Positions 1 through 10,254 are shown, counted from the first letter of the stretch. The stretch is 64,000 bases of DNA from Marinobacter confluentis (GCF_004785685.1 NZ_SRPF01000001.1:1116001-1180000); one strand, 5' to 3'. The notes: generated by a model not told the origin, from the letters alone. Made by a program: numbers and translations.

Positions 1-582
1 AACCAGCTTGGCGGTATTGGCTGGCCCCGGGGAGCGCTGAGCGAATGCCTGCTGGATGCCAGCGGTATCGGTGAGCTGCATCTGCTGCTACCACTGATAA
101 AAAAACTGACGGGCAACGGCAGAACCGTATTCTGGTTGAATCCGCCTCACACACCCTATGCCCCGGCACTGGCACGGGAAGGCGTTGATCTTGACCAGAT
201 TGTGGTGATTCACACCCGTGACCAGGGCGATTTCCTGTGGACACTGGAAAACTGCCTGCGTTCACCGGTCACCGGCCTGGTCATGGCCTGGCCGGGCAAG
301 CTGATGTCCCGGGATATAAGGCGCCTGCAGCTAGCCGCAGAAGCAGGCAGCAACGTCTGCGTGCTGTTCCGCGAACGCCGGTTTGCCGACCAGAACTCCC
401 CGGCCGCACTGCGTCTGGACCTGGAACCGGACCAACATCAGAACCTGAACATCAACATCATTAAAAGACGTGGCAGCTGGCCCGGCCAGCACTGCTCGCT
501 GACCATGAAGCACCGGGCGGACCTATCTTTCTGCGAATCACCCCGCGTGGTTCAGGGGCCCTGGCCGGATTCGAGGCGCTGA
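1..582 (+). CDS. imuA: ImuA, SOS mutagenesis protein (5' end outside window)
   Basis: The frame is open from base 1, so only the last 193 codons are present and the start and any LexA operator lie upstream. ImuA is a RecA/SulA-like partner of ImuB and DnaE2 in translesion synthesis after DNA damage. The visible part resembles the C-terminal half of the family, with hydrophobic strands such as VFWLNPP and GLVMAWPGK and a highly basic tail. The stop is followed after 7 bases by imuB, and a GAGG sequence inside the last codons of imuA can serve as the imuB ribosome site, so the two are probably translated together. Assignment rests on the cassette order imuA-imuB-dnaE2 as well as on sequence. 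Confidence 0.88.
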   Translation, partial: NQLGGIGWPRGALSECLLDASGIGELHLLLPLIKKLTGNGRTVFWLNPPHTPYAPALAREGVDLDQIVVIHTRDQGDFLWTLENCLRSPVTGLVMAWPGKLMSRDIRRLQLAAEAGSNVCVLFRERRFADQNSPAALRLDLEPDQHQNLNINIIKRRGSWPGQHCSLTMKHRADLSFCESPRVVQGPWPDSRR

Positions 583-589
583 TCTCAAT

Positions 590-2020
590 ATGCTCTGGCT
601 GTATCTGCACTTCCCTCACCTGTTGCTGGATCACCTTCGCCGCTCCAATGGCTCTCATGAAAGCCAAGATGCCCTGGTAATCGTGGAAGGTGTCGGCCAT
701 AAAGTCATTCAGGCATGCCCCACCGCAAAGGAACAGGGTGTACGGACGGGCATGCGCCTGAAAACCGCCCTGAGCCTGAGCCCGCAACTGCACATTGTCC
801 GGGCAGACGAGCAACAGGAAACCCGGATTCTGGAAGATCAGGCCCGCTGGCTTTACCGTTATGCGGCTTATATCGTCCCAATGCCGCCTAACGGCATACT
901 GGCCGAAATTGGTAGCCTGCAGAAACTGTATGGCGGCCTGCCGGCAGCCTGGCAGACCGTTGAGCAGGGTCTGAATGAACGGCAGCTCAACGCCTGGGTT
1001 GCTATCGGGCATACCCCCCTGGCGGCACAGCTGATCGCAAGAACCGGCCAGGGCGAATGCACCGCCGATACCGGGCACATCATGCGCGCACTGGGTCGGC
1101 TTTCACCCCAGGAAGCAGGCTTCGAAGAAAAAACCTGTATTCGACTTCGGCGTCTGGGCCTGGACACACTGGGAGAAGTTTTCAGCCTGCCCCCCGCAGA
1201 CCTGGCAAAACGGCTATCCCCGGAAGTGCTGGCCCGGATCCAGAAAATCCAGGGCACGCGACCCGACCCGCAAACACCCTGGCAGCCACCCCATCGGTTT
1301 CATCAGCAGACGGATTTTGTACAGGACATCGAACACTCCCAGGGGCTGCTGTTCCCGCTCCAGCGCATGCTTCAGGAACTGGAAGACGACCTGTGCTGGC
1401 GGCAGCAGGATACCGACAGCCTGTTGCTGATCCTGCAGCACCGGCACCAGGAGCCCACCCGCCTGCGCATTCGCACATCCGGCCCCGAACATCGGGCAGA
1501 GGCTTTTCTGAAACTGGCCCAGATACGGTTTGAACAGCACCCCCTGCGGGCACCGGTTACCGCAGCCATTCTATCGGTAAAGCGCTTTATCGGGCGGGAA
1601 GCACCGGATGAACAGGATCTGCTGGGAGACACCCAGGATCTCAACGAAGCCTGGCATACCCTGATCAGCCGCCTGCAGGCTAGGCTCGGCAGCGATTCAC
1701 TGACCCAGCTATCGCCCCAGGCAGATCATCGACCGGAGCGGGCATGGTCCGCTTCCGAGGTAATCCGGACCAGCCGGCGGGCATCGTCTGATGAACTGGC
1801 CCGGCTGCCCCGTCGCCCACTCTGGCTTTTGAAAGGTCCGCAACCACTGACACAGGCCCCGGCTAGCTGGTTCTCGGGCCCGGAACGAATCAGCGGCGGC
1901 TGGTGGGACGGTGAACGGGTACACCGGGATTACTACATCGCCCAACTGCACACCGGCCAACTAGCCTGGGTATTTCACGATGCCCGCAGTGGCTGGTTTG
2001 TTCACGGATGGTTTGGCTGA
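590..2020 (+). CDS. imuB: ImuB, Y-family polymerase-like mutasome scaffold
   Basis: A 476-residue protein related to Y-family DNA polymerases. In this family ImuB does not polymerise but links ImuA and DnaE2 to the sliding clamp at lesions. The N-terminal strand, which in active Y polymerases carries the metal-binding aspartate, reads LYLHFPHLLLDH here, and the region matching the second acidic motif reads ILAEIGSLQKLYGG. The usual catalytic pair is therefore not evident, as expected for ImuB. A helix-hairpin-helix-like stretch (LRRLGLDTLGEVFSLP) and a little-finger-like domain follow. I could not see a textbook clamp-binding pentapeptide. The stop codon overlaps the dnaE2 start (TGATG), so translation is likely coupled. 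Confidence 0.93.
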   Translation: MLWLYLHFPHLLLDHLRRSNGSHESQDALVIVEGVGHKVIQACPTAKEQGVRTGMRLKTALSLSPQLHIVRADEQQETRILEDQARWLYRYAAYIVPMPPNGILAEIGSLQKLYGGLPAAWQTVEQGLNERQLNAWVAIGHTPLAAQLIARTGQGECTADTGHIMRALGRLSPQEAGFEEKTCIRLRRLGLDTLGEVFSLPPADLAKRLSPEVLARIQKIQGTRPDPQTPWQPPHRFHQQTDFVQDIEHSQGLLFPLQRMLQELEDDLCWRQQDTDSLLLILQHRHQEPTRLRIRTSGPEHRAEAFLKLAQIRFEQHPLRAPVTAAILSVKRFIGREAPDEQDLLGDTQDLNEAWHTLISRLQARLGSDSLTQLSPQADHRPERAWSASEVIRTSRRASSDELARLPRRPLWLLKGPQPLTQAPASWFSGPERISGGWWDGERVHRDYYIAQLHTGQLAWVFHDARSGWFVHGWFG

Positions 2021-5000
2021 TGGCTGATGTATCAGAAAGCGGCGCCGCTTATGCTGAGCTTTTCTGCTTCAGCAACTTCACTTTTCTGACCGGCGCCTCC
2101 CACCCCCACGAACTGTCAGAACAGGCACTGGCATTGGGCTATCAGGCACTGGCAATTACCGATGCCTGCTCGGTGGCGGGTATTCCCAGGGCCTGGGCTG
2201 CCGTTAAAGACCAGCCCATCAAACTGATTACCGGAAGCTGGTTCAGTCTGGAAAACGCACCGCCCGGGGCGGCTATACCCTGCTTTATCCTGCTGGCAAA
2301 AACCCGGAAAGGCTATGGCCAGCTTTGCCAGCTGATCACCACCGCCCGCCGCCGGGCCGATAAAGGCCAGTACCGGCTGTTTGCAGCCGATGTGGAAACC
2401 CAAAACCTGGGTGACTGCCTGTGCCTGTGGTTGCCCCCCTCACCCAATGAGGCCGATGCCGACCAGGCCCTGGCCTGTGGCCAGTGGCTTCACCGCCTGT
2501 TTGACCCGGGGTTCTGGATTGCTGCCTCCCGCTGCTTGGAATCCGGCGAGAAACAGCAACTGGATCGGGTGCGCTGGCTGGCCGACCACCTGCGCTGCCC
2601 CATTACCGCTGTGGGTGAAGTACATATGCACAGCCGGGAACGACAGCCACTTCAGGATGTACTGACTGCCCTCAGGAGCCACACCACCCTTGAAAACGCG
2701 GGCCACTGCCTGTTCCAGAACGGCGAACGTTACCTGCGCCCACTGCCGGTGCTGGACAGACTTTTTCCCGATGCCTGGCTGAAAGAAACCCTCACCATCG
2801 CTAACCAGTGCACCTTTGAACCCGGCAGCCTGCGCTACGAATACCCCCCGGACCTGGTACCGGATGGCGAAACCCCGGCCGCTTATCTGAAACGCCTGAC
2901 CCGCGAGGGTGAACAACGGCGCTATCCGCAAGGTACCCCCCTGAAAGTTCAGGGGCTGATCCGTAAAGAACTGGCCCTGATTTCAGAAATGGCCTACGAG
3001 CACTATTTCCTGACCATCCAGGATATCGTCGCCTTTGCCCGCAGCCAGGACATTCTCTGCCAGGGCCGGGGTTCCGCCGCCAATTCTGCGGTCTGCTACT
3101 GCCTTGGTATTACCGAGGTCAATCCCGCCAGGGTTGAGCTGCTGTTCGAGCGCTTCATCTCCAAAGACCGCAACGAGCCACCGGATATCGACGTGGATTT
3201 CGAGCACCAGAGGCGCGAAGAAGTCATCCAGTACATTTACCGACGTTACGGTCGAGAACGGGCAGCACTGGCGGCAACGGTGATCCGCTACCGGCCCAAA
3301 AGCGCCATTCGTGATGTGGGCAAGGCGCTGGGATTCGACCCGGCGCTGGTGGAACAGCTACTGGACGGCATTGACTGGCGGGATAAAGCCACTGACTGGC
3401 GCCAGCAGATTCTTGACAAACACCTGACCCGGAACCCGAAAACCGCCGACCAGTTTTTCATTCTGGTGAACACCCTGCTCGGATTTCCCCGGCACCTGTC
3501 CCAGCATGTGGGCGGCTTCGTTATCAGCGCCGGGCCTTTGGCTGACCTGGTGCCGGTGGAAAACGCCGCCATGGCGGATCGCACCGTGATTCAGTGGGAT
3601 AAAGAGGACCTGGAAAGCCTGGGCCTGATGAAAGTGGACGTACTGGCTCTGGGCATGCTGTCCGCCATTCGCCGGGCACTGGAACTGGTCAGCGAACAGA
3701 AAGGCGAGACCTTCACCATCCAGGACGTGCCCCAGGAAGACAGAGCCACCTACCAGATGCTCCAGCAGGGCGACAGCATTGGCGTATTCCAGGTGGAATC
3801 AAGGGCCCAGATCAACATGCTGCCGCGGCTGAAGCCCTCCACTTATTACGACCTGGTAGTAGAAGTAGCCATAGTCCGCCCCGGCCCCATCCAGGGCGAC
3901 ATGGTGCATCCCTACCTGCGCCGCAAGCACGGACTGGAACCGGTAGACTACCCCAACGATGCCATCCGAGCCGTTCTGGAACGCACACTTGGCGTGCCTA
4001 TCTTCCAGGAACAGGTGATCAAACTGGCCATGGTCGCTGCCGGTTTTTCCGCCGGCGAAGCCGACAAACTTCGCCGCGCGATGGCAGCCTGGAAGTCCCA
4101 CGGCGACCTTACACCTTTCCGGGAAAAACTGATGACCGGCATGCTCGAACGGGGCCACGACGAAGATTTTGCGGAACGCCTCTATCAGCAGATTTGCGGC
4201 TTCGGCGGCTACGGCTTCCCGGAATCCCACGCTGCCAGCTTCGCCCTGCTGGTGTACGTCTCCGCCTGGATCAAATGTCACTACCCGGCTGCGTTTTACT
4301 GCGCCCTACTGAACAGCCAGCCAATGGGGTTCTACTCCCCTGCCCAGCTGGTACAGGACGCCCGCCGCCATGGCGTGGTGGTACTTCCACCTGACGTGAA
4401 CCACAGCCAGCCCAACCACACCCTTGAAGGGCCGGAACTGAACCTGCGGCTAGGCCTGCGGCAGATTCAAGGCCTCTCCGGGGAAGGCGCAAAACGGCTA
4501 TGCCAGAACCGCCCTGCTGACGGCTATCGCAGCACGGATGAGGTTCGACGACTTGCCGGCCTGAACCAGCGCGACATGGAACTGCTGGCAGGCGCCAATG
4601 CCATGCCGGATTTCACCGCCAACCGCCACCAGGCCTACTGGCAACTGCTTGACCATGAACAGCCAAGCGCTCTGTTTGCCGCCGACGCAGCACCGGCTTA
4701 CGCCGCGAACATCTGCCATCAGCTTCCCGAACCCACCGAAGGCCAGAACATCCTGGCCGACTACGCCAGCCAGGGACTCACATTGCAGCGACACCCCCTT
4801 GCCCTGCTCCGCGAACAGGGCCACCTCCGTTTCTGTTACACGTCAGAACAGCTTAAAGACATCAGGCCAGGCGTTCCGGTTCAGGTTGCCGGCCTGGTCA
4901 CCGGCCGCCAGCGACCGGGCACCGCTTCGGGCGTCACCTTTGTGACTCTGGAGGATGAAACCGGCAATGTAAACGTGGTGGTGTGGCTGGCTACGGCCCG

Positions 5001-5154
5001 TAAGCAACGTAAGCCATTGCTGACTGCGCGTTTGCTGCATGTGAAAGGTGTGCTGGAAAGACAGGGGGATATTGTTCATGTAATGGCGGGGAAGCTTGTG
5101 GATCTTAGCCATCTGATTAACAGCTTGCCGGTTCATGCCAGGAATTTTCACTAG
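2020..5154 (+). CDS. dnaE2: DnaE2, error-prone DNA polymerase III alpha-type subunit
   Basis: Error-prone C-family polymerase that extends past lesions with ImuA/ImuB. The 1044-residue length is normal for DnaE2 and shorter than replicative DnaE. An N-terminal PHP domain opens with AELFCFSNFTFLTGASHP. The palm carries PPDIDVDF near residues 387-394 (D391 and D393), with a third candidate acidic residue in MKVDVLALGML (D540). A helix-hairpin-helix region and a C-terminal OB fold (VQVAGLVTGRQRPG, then VTLEDETGNVNVVVW) follow. I chose the ATG that overlaps the imuB stop because a GGATGG lies about 9 bases upstream; an in-frame ATG at 2008 would add four residues. It ends the imuAB-dnaE2 operon just before a strong terminator. 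Confidence 0.96.
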   Translation: MADVSESGAAYAELFCFSNFTFLTGASHPHELSEQALALGYQALAITDACSVAGIPRAWAAVKDQPIKLITGSWFSLENAPPGAAIPCFILLAKTRKGYGQLCQLITTARRRADKGQYRLFAADVETQNLGDCLCLWLPPSPNEADADQALACGQWLHRLFDPGFWIAASRCLESGEKQQLDRVRWLADHLRCPITAVGEVHMHSRERQPLQDVLTALRSHTTLENAGHCLFQNGERYLRPLPVLDRLFPDAWLKETLTIANQCTFEPGSLRYEYPPDLVPDGETPAAYLKRLTREGEQRRYPQGTPLKVQGLIRKELALISEMAYEHYFLTIQDIVAFARSQDILCQGRGSAANSAVCYCLGITEVNPARVELLFERFISKDRNEPPDIDVDFEHQRREEVIQYIYRRYGRERAALAATVIRYRPKSAIRDVGKALGFDPALVEQLLDGIDWRDKATDWRQQILDKHLTRNPKTADQFFILVNTLLGFPRHLSQHVGGFVISAGPLADLVPVENAAMADRTVIQWDKEDLESLGLMKVDVLALGMLSAIRRALELVSEQKGETFTIQDVPQEDRATYQMLQQGDSIGVFQVESRAQINMLPRLKPSTYYDLVVEVAIVRPGPIQGDMVHPYLRRKHGLEPVDYPNDAIRAVLERTLGVPIFQEQVIKLAMVAAGFSAGEADKLRRAMAAWKSHGDLTPFREKLMTGMLERGHDEDFAERLYQQICGFGGYGFPESHAASFALLVYVSAWIKCHYPAAFYCALLNSQPMGFYSPAQLVQDARRHGVVVLPPDVNHSQPNHTLEGPELNLRLGLRQIQGLSGEGAKRLCQNRPADGYRSTDEVRRLAGLNQRDMELLAGANAMPDFTANRHQAYWQLLDHEQPSALFAADAAPAYAANICHQLPEPTEGQNILADYASQGLTLQRHPLALLREQGHLRFCYTSEQLKDIRPGVPVQVAGLVTGRQRPGTASGVTFVTLEDETGNVNVVVWLATARKQRKPLLTARLLHVKGVLERQGDIVHVMAGKLVDLSHLINSLPVHARNFH

Positions 5155-5160
5155 ACACAA

Positions 5161-5186
5161 AAAACCCTGCACAGAGGCAGGGTTTT
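5161..5186. terminator. Bidirectional terminator between dnaE2 and oadB
   Basis: A perfect 10-bp inverted repeat, AAAACCCTGC and GCAGGGTTTT, with loop ACAGAG. It is flanked by A-runs on the left and T-runs on the right, so it can end transcription from dnaE2 on plus and from oadB on minus. The two genes converge here. Confidence 0.85.
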
Positions 5187-5205
5187 CGACACTCCGAAGT
5201 AATGA

Positions 5206-6528
5206 TCAGCCCAAAAGCTTGATCATCACACCGGCAGCTACCGCAGAGCCGATAACGCCGGCCACGTTCGGGCCCATCGCGTGCATCAGCAGGAAGTTCT
5301 GCGGGTTGGCTTCCAGGCCAACCTTGTTGGATACCCGCGCTGCCATCGGCACCGCAGACACCCCGGCAGAACCAATCAACGGGTTGATGGGCTCCTTAGT
5401 GAACTTGTTCATCAGCTTCGCCATCAGAACACCACAGGCGGTACCAACACCAAAGGCGACAATGCCCAGTCCCAGGATACCGAGGGTCTGGCCATCAAGG
5501 AACTTGTCTGCCACAAGTTTGGAACCGACCGACAGACCAAGGAAAATGGTCACGATGTTGATCAGTGCGTTCTGGGCCGTATCGCTAAGGCGCTCAACCA
5601 CGCCACATTCGCGCATCAGGTTGCCGAAGCAGAACATACCCAGCAGAGGCGCCGCGTCCGGCAGGAACAGCACCACGGCAATCAACACGACCAGTGGAAA
5701 AACAATCTTTTCCTTCTTGCTCACCGGACGCAGCTGTTCCATCTTGATCGCGCGTTCCTTCTTGCTGGTCAACGCTTTCATGATCGGTGGCTGAATCATC
5801 GGAACCAAGGCCATATATGCGTAGGCAGATACCGCAATTGCGCCGATCAGATGCGGTGCCAGAACACTGGACACATAGATCGACGTAGGGCCGTCTGCAC
5901 CACCAATGATACCGATAGCCGCCGCTTCCAGAATGGTGAATTCCAGAATGCCCAGCCAGTCCAGCAACGCCGCACCGATGACGGTGCCGAAGATGCCAAA
6001 CTGGGCCGCCGCACCCAGCAACAACGTCTTCGGATTAGCCAGCAGCGGGCCAAAGTCTGTCATTGCGCCCACACCCATGAAGATCAGCAGCGGCCCGATG
6101 GTGCTGCCGATAACCACGGTATAGAAGTTGTACAACATGCCGTTACCGTAGCCGTTGTCTTGGGCAATCGAGTTAGCGGCGCTGACGGCAGAATAGCCTG
6201 CATCATTGTAGGCCATCTTGAATGCTTCCTTGACTTCCGGCGTTACCGCCTGGCCTGCCTGATAGGCAACATCAAGAGCGCCCGCCAAGGCCGCAAGGAC
6301 CTGGGGTTTGGCAAAATGGATAGCATTTTCAGCCGCCGACAGGGCAAGCCCGGCCTCCGGAATATTAGCCAGAATACCGCCGAAACCGATGGGTACCAGA
6401 AGCAAAGGCTCAAACCCCTTGCGGATCGCAAGGAACAGTAGAAGAAGGCCGACGGCGATCATCACCACCTGGCCGAGCTCGATATTGAACAGGCCACTAC
6501 CTGTCCAGAGTGTCATTAATTTTTCCAT
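5206..6528 (-). CDS. oadB: Oxaloacetate decarboxylase beta subunit (Na+ pump)
   Basis: A 440-residue polytopic membrane protein of the OadB/GcdB/MmdB family. It decarboxylates carboxybiotin held by the alpha subunit and uses the energy to export sodium. The family signature [12 protein letters not shown] is intact; its aspartate corresponds to the sodium and proton ligand known from Klebsiella OadB. Further conserved stretches are [13 protein letters not shown] near the N-terminus, [15 protein letters not shown] and [15 protein letters not shown]. The protein ends in a hydrophobic helix ([16 protein letters not shown]). It is the last gene of oadGAB and starts 13 bases after the oadA stop. 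The exact acid used (oxaloacetate or another carboxylate) follows from the alpha subunit and is inferred. Confidence 0.95.
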   Translation of the reverse strand: MEKLMTLWTGSGLFNIELGQVVMIAVGLLLLFLAIRKGFEPLLLVPIGFGGILANIPEAGLALSAAENAIHFAKPQVLAALAGALDVAYQAGQAVTPEVKEAFKMAYNDAGYSAVSAANSIAQDNGYGNGMLYNFYTVVIGSTIGPLLIFMGVGAMTDFGPLLANPKTLLLGAAAQFGIFGTVIGAALLDWLGILEFTILEAAAIGIIGGADGPTSIYVSSVLAPHLIGAIAVSAYAYMALVPMIQPPIMKALTSKKERAIKMEQLRPVSKKEKIVFPLVVLIAVVLFLPDAAPLLGMFCFGNLMRECGVVERLSDTAQNALINIVTIFLGLSVGSKLVADKFLDGQTLGILGLGIVAFGVGTACGVLMAKLMNKFTKEPINPLIGSAGVSAVPMAARVSNKVGLEANPQNFLLMHAMGPNVAGVIGSAVAAGVMIKLLG

Positions 6529-6541
6529 GGAATGCTGGCCC

Positions 6542-8347
6542 TTATCCGATTGTCAGCATTTCATCACCAACGGACACGGCATCACCGACCTTGATGAAGA
6601 CTTCGCCGATGGTACCGGCCTTGGGTGCACGAACTTCGGTTTCCATCTTCATGGCTTCGAGGATGATCATTACATCGCCCTCTTCAACCGCGTCGCCGGG
6701 GCTGACCAGTACCTTGAAGATGTTGCCACCCAGGGGTGCCGGAACGGGTTCACCTTCTCCCGCAGCCGGTGCTGGCGCGGCAGAAGAGCCTCCAGCCTGA
6801 CCACCGGCACTGGAACCGTCGCCGCCCTGAATCTGGGTGATTTCACCGCCTTCACTGACCGCAACCACGTATTCCTTGCCGTTGACTTCCACGGTGTAGG
6901 TTTCCGGGCCGCCGGCTTTCGCTGGCGCGGAGGCCGCAGCTGCGCTTTCAGCCGTCGGAACGGGCTCGAAGGCATCCGGGTTGCCGCGATTTTCCAGGAA
7001 TTTCAGACCAATCTGCGGGAACAGAGCATAGGTCAGAACATCGTCGATCTCGTTTTCGGCGAGTTTGATATCCTTTTCTTTTGCGATCTGCTTCAGTTCG
7101 TCAGTCAGCTTGTCCATTTCCGGCTCAATCAGATCCGCCGGGCGACAGGTAATGACTTCTTTGCCATCCAGAACCCGCTCCTGCAATTCCTTGTTCATGG
7201 GAGCCGGCGCAGCGCCGTACTCGCCTTTCAGAATGGCAGAGGTCTCTTTGGAGATGGACTTGTAGCGCTCACCGGTCAGCACATTAAGTACCGCCTGGGT
7301 ACCAACGATCTGTGACGTTGGCGTGACCAGCGGGATGAAGCCCAGGTCTTCGCGTACTTTGGGGATCTCATCCAGTACCTGGTCAAACTTGTCACCAGCA
7401 TTCTGTTCTTTCAGCTGGTTTTCCATGTTGGTCAGCATGCCGCCCGGAACCTGAGCGATCAGGATGCGGGAATCGGTTCCCCGCAGGCTGCCTTCAAAAC
7501 GGGCATACTTCTTGCGCACTTCACGGAAATAACTGGCAATTTCTTCAAGCAGGTTCAGGTCGAGACCGGTATCGCGGTCTGTGCCTTCAAGAATCGCAAC
7601 CACGGCTTCAGTGGGCGAATGGCCGTAGGTCATACTCATTGAGGAAATGGCCGTATCGACGTTGTCGATGCCGGCTTCAGCGGCCTTGATGGCCGTCGCG
7701 GTGGACATACCGGTGGTCGCATGGCACTGCATGTGAATTGGTATATCCAGCTCTTTCTTCAGACGACTGACCAGATCGAACGCCACGTAGGGCTTCAGAA
7801 TACCCGCCATATCCTTGATAGCGATGGAATCAGCGCCCATTTCGGCCACTTCTTTGGCCATATCCACCCACATCTCAATGGTGTGAACCGGGCTGGTGGT
7901 ATAGGCGATGGTGCCCTGCGCATGCTTGCCGGTTTTCTTCACGGCCTTGATGGCGGTCGCCAGGTTTCTCGGATCATTCATGGCGTCGAAGATACGGAAT
8001 ACATCAACACCACTTTCAGCGGCACGATCACAGAAACGCTCTACCACGTCGTCGCCGTAGTGGCGATAGCCCAGAAGGTTCTGCCCGCGCAACAGCATCT
8101 GCTGCTGGGTATTGGGCATGGCCTTCTTCAGTTCGCGAATCCGCTCCCAGGGATCTTCGCCGAGATAGCGAATGCAGGCATCAAATGTGGCACCGCCCCA
8201 GGATTCGAGAGACCAGAAGCCAACCTTGTCGAGCTTCTCGGCAATGGGCAGCATGTCATCAAGGCGCATACGGGTCGCCAGCAGGGACTGGTGAGCGTCA
8301 CGCAGGATAACATCCGTAATCCCTAACGGTTTCTTTGTGTCAGTCAT
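6542..8347 (-). CDS. oadA: Oxaloacetate decarboxylase alpha subunit, biotinylated
   Basis: A 601-residue carboxyltransferase that moves CO2 from oxaloacetate to biotin. The N-terminal barrel has the metal and substrate motifs [24 protein letters not shown] and the MQCHATTGM histidines. A conserved carboxylase domain follows, then an Ala/Pro/Gly-rich linker of about 60 residues. The C-terminal biotinyl domain carries EAMKMETE, with the biotinylated lysine at residue 567. An AAGG ribosome site lies about 9 bases before the ATG. The gene sits between oadG and oadB, the usual order of the sodium pump. Pyruvate carboxylase subunit B has a similar layout, but the linked OadG and OadB subunits favour the decarboxylase. 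Confidence 0.95.
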   Translation of the reverse strand: MTDTKKPLGITDVILRDAHQSLLATRMRLDDMLPIAEKLDKVGFWSLESWGGATFDACIRYLGEDPWERIRELKKAMPNTQQQMLLRGQNLLGYRHYGDDVVERFCDRAAESGVDVFRIFDAMNDPRNLATAIKAVKKTGKHAQGTIAYTTSPVHTIEMWVDMAKEVAEMGADSIAIKDMAGILKPYVAFDLVSRLKKELDIPIHMQCHATTGMSTATAIKAAEAGIDNVDTAISSMSMTYGHSPTEAVVAILEGTDRDTGLDLNLLEEIASYFREVRKKYARFEGSLRGTDSRILIAQVPGGMLTNMENQLKEQNAGDKFDQVLDEIPKVREDLGFIPLVTPTSQIVGTQAVLNVLTGERYKSISKETSAILKGEYGAAPAPMNKELQERVLDGKEVITCRPADLIEPEMDKLTDELKQIAKEKDIKLAENEIDDVLTYALFPQIGLKFLENRGNPDAFEPVPTAESAAAASAPAKAGGPETYTVEVNGKEYVVAVSEGGEITQIQGGDGSSAGGQAGGSSAAPAPAAGEGEPVPAPLGGNIFKVLVSPGDAVEEGDVMIILEAMKMETEVRAPKAGTIGEVFIKVGDAVSVGDEMLTIG

Positions 8348-8388
8348 CGTGTCAGCCTTCTGTTTAAAGGTTCTAATCTGTCACCGGG

Positions 8389-8643
8389 TCACTTCTTGTG
8401 GCGCGACCGGTATTGTGCAATGGCTTTTTTAATGGCTTCGGCGGTGTCAGGATCTACCGACGGAGATGCCGAAGATTTTGCACGTGGAGTTCTGGTCGGA
8501 GTAGCCGGTTCTTCAGGACTGAACCGGAGGACCAGTTTTGACATGAGCAGGGTTGCGAACACCAGAATAATCAGGAACACGAACACAAACCCCATGCCTG
8601 CGACCATCAGATCGACCGCTTGTGACATCAGTTGCTCATTCAT
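8389..8643 (-). CDS. oadG: Oxaloacetate decarboxylase gamma subunit
   Basis: An 84-residue protein with one N-terminal membrane helix (MGFVFVFLIILVFATLLM), then a Pro/Ser-rich linker and a charged C-terminal segment ending in YRSRHKK. In the Klebsiella enzyme, OadG holds the alpha and beta subunits together and its C-terminal tail binds zinc. Here the tail has a single histidine followed by two lysines, so metal binding is uncertain. It is the first gene of oadGAB, with a weak AGGT ribosome site 11 bases from the ATG. The 188 bases upstream, back to the end of dbpA, hold no other gene. Confidence 0.88.
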   Translation of the reverse strand: MNEQLMSQAVDLMVAGMGFVFVFLIILVFATLLMSKLVLRFSPEEPATPTRTPRAKSSASPSVDPDTAEAIKKAIAQYRSRHKK

Positions 8644-8831
8644 ACCGAAAAGCTACCTGTTTTGAGTGTTGATTTCCCCGAACCCCGGACTGGCAAAGGC
8701 CTGATCCTTTAGGAGAAGCCCGCCCCGAGCAGTTCGAGAGGCAAAATCCCGCGTAATTTACCGTTTTCCGTTGCAGTGAGCAAGCTGATGACATCTTTCA
8801 ATAAGGGTTTTCCGAGCAGGGATATCCGGAT

Positions 8832-10205
8832 TCATGCATACCGGACACGCATTTTACGCCCCTTGATCCGCCCGGTTTCCAGGCGTTTGAGCGCCGTCGC
8901 TGCAGACGCTTTTTCTACCGCAACGAAGCACTGGAAATCGAACAGGTCAATTTTTCCGACGGCACTGCCGGGAAGGCCGGCCTCGCCGGTCAGCGCCCCC
9001 AACACATCCCCCGGCCGCACCTTGTCTTTGCGGCCACCGGCGATACATAAGGTCTTCATCGCGGGGGATGTCGGCCTGATTGGCGTGGCCAGTAAATCGG
9101 AGGTCTCGCGCCAGTTCACAGGGCTGTTTCGCTGGGCTTCCAGACGGTTGATCTTGTGGGACTGCGCCGGAGTGCAGAAGGTTACTGCAAGGCCCTGCTC
9201 CCCTGCCCGTCCGGTTCGACCGATACGGTGAGTGTGCACCTCGCTGTCACGGGCCGGCTCGACATTCACCACCAGTGGCAAAGACTTGATATCCAGACCG
9301 CGAGCGGCGACATCGGTTGCGACCAGTACTGAACAGCTTTTATTACCGAATCTGACGAGCACGCTGTCGCGATCCCGCTGCTCCAGATCACCGTGAAGGG
9401 CCAGCGCGAAAAATCCAGAGTCGTTCAGGGCAGCGGCTATCTCATCGCATTGCTGCTTGGTATTGCAGAACGCAATGCAGGAATCCGGCTGATGCCGGGA
9501 CAGGAGCGAACACAGGGCATCAACCTGTTGGCCCGGCGCCAGCTCGTAGAACTCTTCGGTAATATCTGACAGCACGGCTGCCTGTTCGATTCGTACGTCT
9601 GCGGGCGCCGTCTGATAACGCTCACTGAGCCCCCGGATCGCTTTCGGCCAGGTTGCCGAAAACATCAGCGTCTGCCGCTTTCCCGGTGTTTCGGCGATGA
9701 TACTTTCAACGGCCTCTTCAAAGCCCATATCCAGCATTCGGTCCGCTTCATCCAGCACCAGCATCTTAAGGCGGCCAAGACGCAGGGTGCCTTTGCGCAG
9801 ATGATCCTGAATCCTGCCGGGCGTTCCGACCACAATGTGAGCGCCATGGCTTAACGAGCCGATCTGTGGACCAATGGAAACGCCGCCACAGAGTGCAATA
9901 ATTTTTACGTTGTCTTTGGCTCTTGCCAGTTCACGGAGTGATTTGGCGACCTGATCCGCGAGTTCCCGGGTCGGACACAGCACCAGCCCCTGAACCGAGA
10001 AGCTGGAGGCATCCAGACGCTCAACCATTGGAATACCAAAAGCAGCGGTTTTACCGCTACCGGTCTGTGCCTGAGCAATGACGTCTCCGCCCGCCAGCGC
10101 AGGAGGTAAAGCCGCTTCCTGAACCGGCGTAGGGTGATCAAAGCCCAGCTTTTCAAGATTGGCACGCATAGGTGCAGAGAGATCAAGCTGGCTGAACGAC
10201 GGCAT
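8832..10205 (-). CDS. dbpA: DbpA, ATP-dependent DEAD-box RNA helicase
   Basis: A 457-residue helicase for late 50S subunit assembly; the family is stimulated by hairpin 92 of 23S rRNA. DEAD-box motifs appear in order: Q motif (PTPVQEAALP), Walker A AQTGSGKT (residues 46-53), PTRELADQV, TPGR, DEAD, SAT, ARGLD and HRIGRTGRAG. The C-terminal domain (VRPGDVLGALTGEAG, ending in RKMRVRYA) is the RRM-like RNA-binding domain that separates DbpA from other DEAD-box proteins. I start at MPSFSQL because it matches family N-termini and has GGGAA upstream; a longer frame from 10244 has no such support. It is divergent from the DUF2058 gene. Confidence 0.94.
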   Translation of the reverse strand: MPSFSQLDLSAPMRANLEKLGFDHPTPVQEAALPPALAGGDVIAQAQTGSGKTAAFGIPMVERLDASSFSVQGLVLCPTRELADQVAKSLRELARAKDNVKIIALCGGVSIGPQIGSLSHGAHIVVGTPGRIQDHLRKGTLRLGRLKMLVLDEADRMLDMGFEEAVESIIAETPGKRQTLMFSATWPKAIRGLSERYQTAPADVRIEQAAVLSDITEEFYELAPGQQVDALCSLLSRHQPDSCIAFCNTKQQCDEIAAALNDSGFFALALHGDLEQRDRDSVLVRFGNKSCSVLVATDVAARGLDIKSLPLVVNVEPARDSEVHTHRIGRTGRAGEQGLAVTFCTPAQSHKINRLEAQRNSPVNWRETSDLLATPIRPTSPAMKTLCIAGGRKDKVRPGDVLGALTGEAGLPGSAVGKIDLFDFQCFVAVEKASAATALKRLETGRIKGRKMRVRYA

Positions 10206-10254
10206 AAACAGAATTCCCGGTGTGATAGACAAAGAGCACTTCAAGGCAGATAGC

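Noticed and set aside
1..200. LexA operator for the imuA cassette.
   Set aside because: The imuA start is outside the window and no LexA-like palindrome is seen inside the visible coding part.
5281..6441. A 386-codon plus-strand open frame opposite oadB.
   Set aside because: It is fully antisense to a conserved gene, His/Gln/Arg-rich in the way of a GC-rich shadow frame, and has no ribosome site or family motif.
8644..8831. A small gene or promoter in the gap between dbpA and oadG.
   Set aside because: No frame with a ribosome site fits, and the best promoter match (TTGCTC-N17-TAAATT on minus) is too weak to list.
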